Source: an uncultured Bacteroidota bacterium (GTDB lineage Bacteria > Bacteroidota > Bacteroidia > Chitinophagales > Chitinophagaceae). From it: a DNA stretch of 7,585 nucleotides. Under the pieces are notes generated by a model, which ran no database searches, was not told where the DNA came from, and worked only from the letters and a program-made list of their open reading frames with translations. Positions 6,512 to 7,585 of the stretch are shown piece after piece. A program made the translations under genes and the position numbers. Numbering within the stretch: the stretch's first letter is position 1; each line of letters starts with the position of its first letter. The DNA lies in NCBI GenBank assembly GCA_903912435.1, contig CAIWHI010000828.1, forward strand, positions 1 to 7,585, written 5' to 3'.

Positions 6512-7585
6512 ATGGGCTACGTTAAAGATCTTTTCCGCGAAAAGGCCGACATACAGGCCAAGGAAATTAAGAGTATTATTGAACAACATGGTAATAAAAA
6601 AATAGAGGATGTAACACTTGCCCAGGTTTATCAGGGTATGCGCGGTATTACAGGCCTGGTTACCGAAACTTCGTTATTAGATGCTAATGAGGGAATACGA
6701 TTCAGGGGATTTTCTATTCCTGAATTGAGAGAAAGTCTTCCAAAGGTTCCTGGAGGCAACGAGCCACTACCTGAGGGTCTGTTTTATTTAATGCTGATAG
6801 GTGAAGTGCCAACTGTAGATCAGGTTGACCACGTATCAGCTACCTGGGCACGCAGGTCGCATGTGCCTAATTATGTTTTTGATGTAATTGAGGCATTCCC
6901 TATATCAGCACACCCTATGACTCAGTTTACTGCGGCAGTTCTGGCATTGGGTACTGAATCAAAATTTGCCAAGGCTTACAATGATGGTATCAGCAAGAAA
7001 GAGCACTGGAATTATGTGTATGAGGATACAATGACCCTTATAGCCCGCCTGCCACGTATTGCGGCTTACATTTACCGTCGTAAATATAAAAATGGTGACC
7101 ATATCCAACCTGATGGCATGCTTGACTGGAGTGGTAATTTCGCACACATGCTGGGCTATGAAGATGATAGTTTTAAAGAATTGATGCGCTTATACCTTAC
7201 AATACATGCCGACCATGAAGGAGGTAATGTATCGGCACATGCCACCCACCTTGTAGGTTCTGCATTGAGCGACCCGTATCTTTCATTTGCTGCCGGTATG
7301 ACTGGTCTTGCAGGCCCATTACATGGTCTTGCTAATCAGGAAGTTATCCGCTGGATTGAAGAAATGTGTAAAGAACTGAATTCGGAAGAACCAACTAAGG
7401 AGCAAATTGGCGATTATATCAAAAAGACATTGCTTGCAGGTAAGGTAGTTCCGGGTTATGGCCACGCAGTATTGCGTAAAACAGACCCACGCTTCCTTGC
7501 ACAGATGGAGTTTGCAAAACGCCATTGCCCAGATGATGCAACAATTAAGACTGTTTGGAATATCTATGAGGTAGCACCTCCAATA
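6512..7585 (+). CDS. gltA: Citrate (Si)-synthase, eukaryotic/mitochondrial-like type (3' end missing)
   Basis: An open frame from ATG 6512 runs to the last base, giving 358 residues; about 75-85 C-terminal residues are cut off by the window. The enzyme condenses acetyl-CoA with oxaloacetate to citrate, the entry step of the TCA cycle. Segments HADHEGGNVSAHATH (232-246), GLAGPLHGLANQEV and VVPGYGHAVLRKTDPR are very close to animal mitochondrial citrate synthase and unlike the E. coli type. By alignment with pig enzyme, H271 (GPLHG) and H318 (GYGH) correspond to catalytic His274 and His320. H235 and R327 correspond to oxaloacetate-contacting His238 and Arg329. The third catalytic residue, Asp375 in the NVDAHSG motif, lies beyond the window. 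The N-terminus (MGYVKDLFREKADIQAKEIKSI) has no targeting peptide, as expected for a cytosolic bacterial enzyme. The frame opens immediately after its own promoter, divergent from the membrane protein gene. Confidence 0.95.
   Translation, partial: MGYVKDLFREKADIQAKEIKSIIEQHGNKKIEDVTLAQVYQGMRGITGLVTETSLLDANEGIRFRGFSIPELRESLPKVPGGNEPLPEGLFYLMLIGEVPTVDQVDHVSATWARRSHVPNYVFDVIEAFPISAHPMTQFTAAVLALGTESKFAKAYNDGISKKEHWNYVYEDTMTLIARLPRIAAYIYRRKYKNGDHIQPDGMLDWSGNFAHMLGYEDDSFKELMRLYLTIHADHEGGNVSAHATHLVGSALSDPYLSFAAGMTGLAGPLHGLANQEVIRWIEEMCKELNSEEPTKEQIGDYIKKTLLAGKVVPGYGHAVLRKTDPRFLAQMEFAKRHCPDDATIKTVWNIYEVAPPI

Noticed and set aside
6959..7525. Two minus-strand open frames (62 and 68 codons)
   Set aside because: They are antisense to the well-conserved citrate synthase reading frame.
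1..7585. CRISPR array, tRNA, rRNA, insertion sequence or attachment site
   Set aside because: No regularly spaced repeats, cloverleaf-like sequence, transposase motif or flanking repeats were seen on either strand.

Overview
The window looks like chromosomal DNA from a Bacteroidota bacterium, probably a Chitinophagales/Sphingobacteriales-type lineage. Four things point there: moderate-to-low GC, a secreted protease ending in a type IX secretion (T9SS) C-terminal sorting domain, a TAnnTTTG-type -7 promoter element, and a citrate synthase of the mitochondrial-like kind found in this phylum. Genus cannot be read from the sequence alone.

Layout. (1) Positions 1-2088, + strand: the 3' part of a large secreted metalloprotease (M12B/reprolysin-like zinc site, beta-rich linker, T9SS sorting domain), closed by a strong hairpin terminator at 2101-2147. 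(2) 2246-2533, + strand: a HigA-family antitoxin gene broken by two in-frame nonsense codons, with no HigB toxin beside it. (3) 5593 down to 2617, - strand: a compact three-gene operon encoding, in transcription order, a type III polyketide synthase, a class I SAM methyltransferase and an FAD-dependent oxidoreductase of the geranylgeranyl-reductase/hydroxylase superfamily. The last two overlap by 8 bp. (4) 6101-5724, - strand: a small three-helix membrane protein of unknown function just upstream of the operon. (5) 6102-6511: a stretch with no convincing gene that carries the promoter of the next one. (6) 6512-7585, + strand: a 3'-truncated eukaryotic-type citrate synthase. The given six-frame ORF listing lacks it because it runs off the window end.

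How the genes work together. The operon is the only evident biosynthetic system. A plausible model is that the polyketide synthase extends a fatty acyl starter with malonyl-CoA to an alkylresorcinol or alkylpyrone, the methyltransferase methylates it, and the flavoprotein oxidises or reduces the product into a membrane phenolic lipid or quinone. This parallels the Streptomyces griseus SrsA-SrsB-SrsC logic, but with a soluble class I methyltransferase instead of the integral-membrane type. The protease, the broken antitoxin and citrate synthase appear functionally unrelated neighbours.

The most interesting points are this operon, the doubly interrupted orphan antitoxin, and a perfect 18-bp palindrome inside the polyketide synthase coding sequence.
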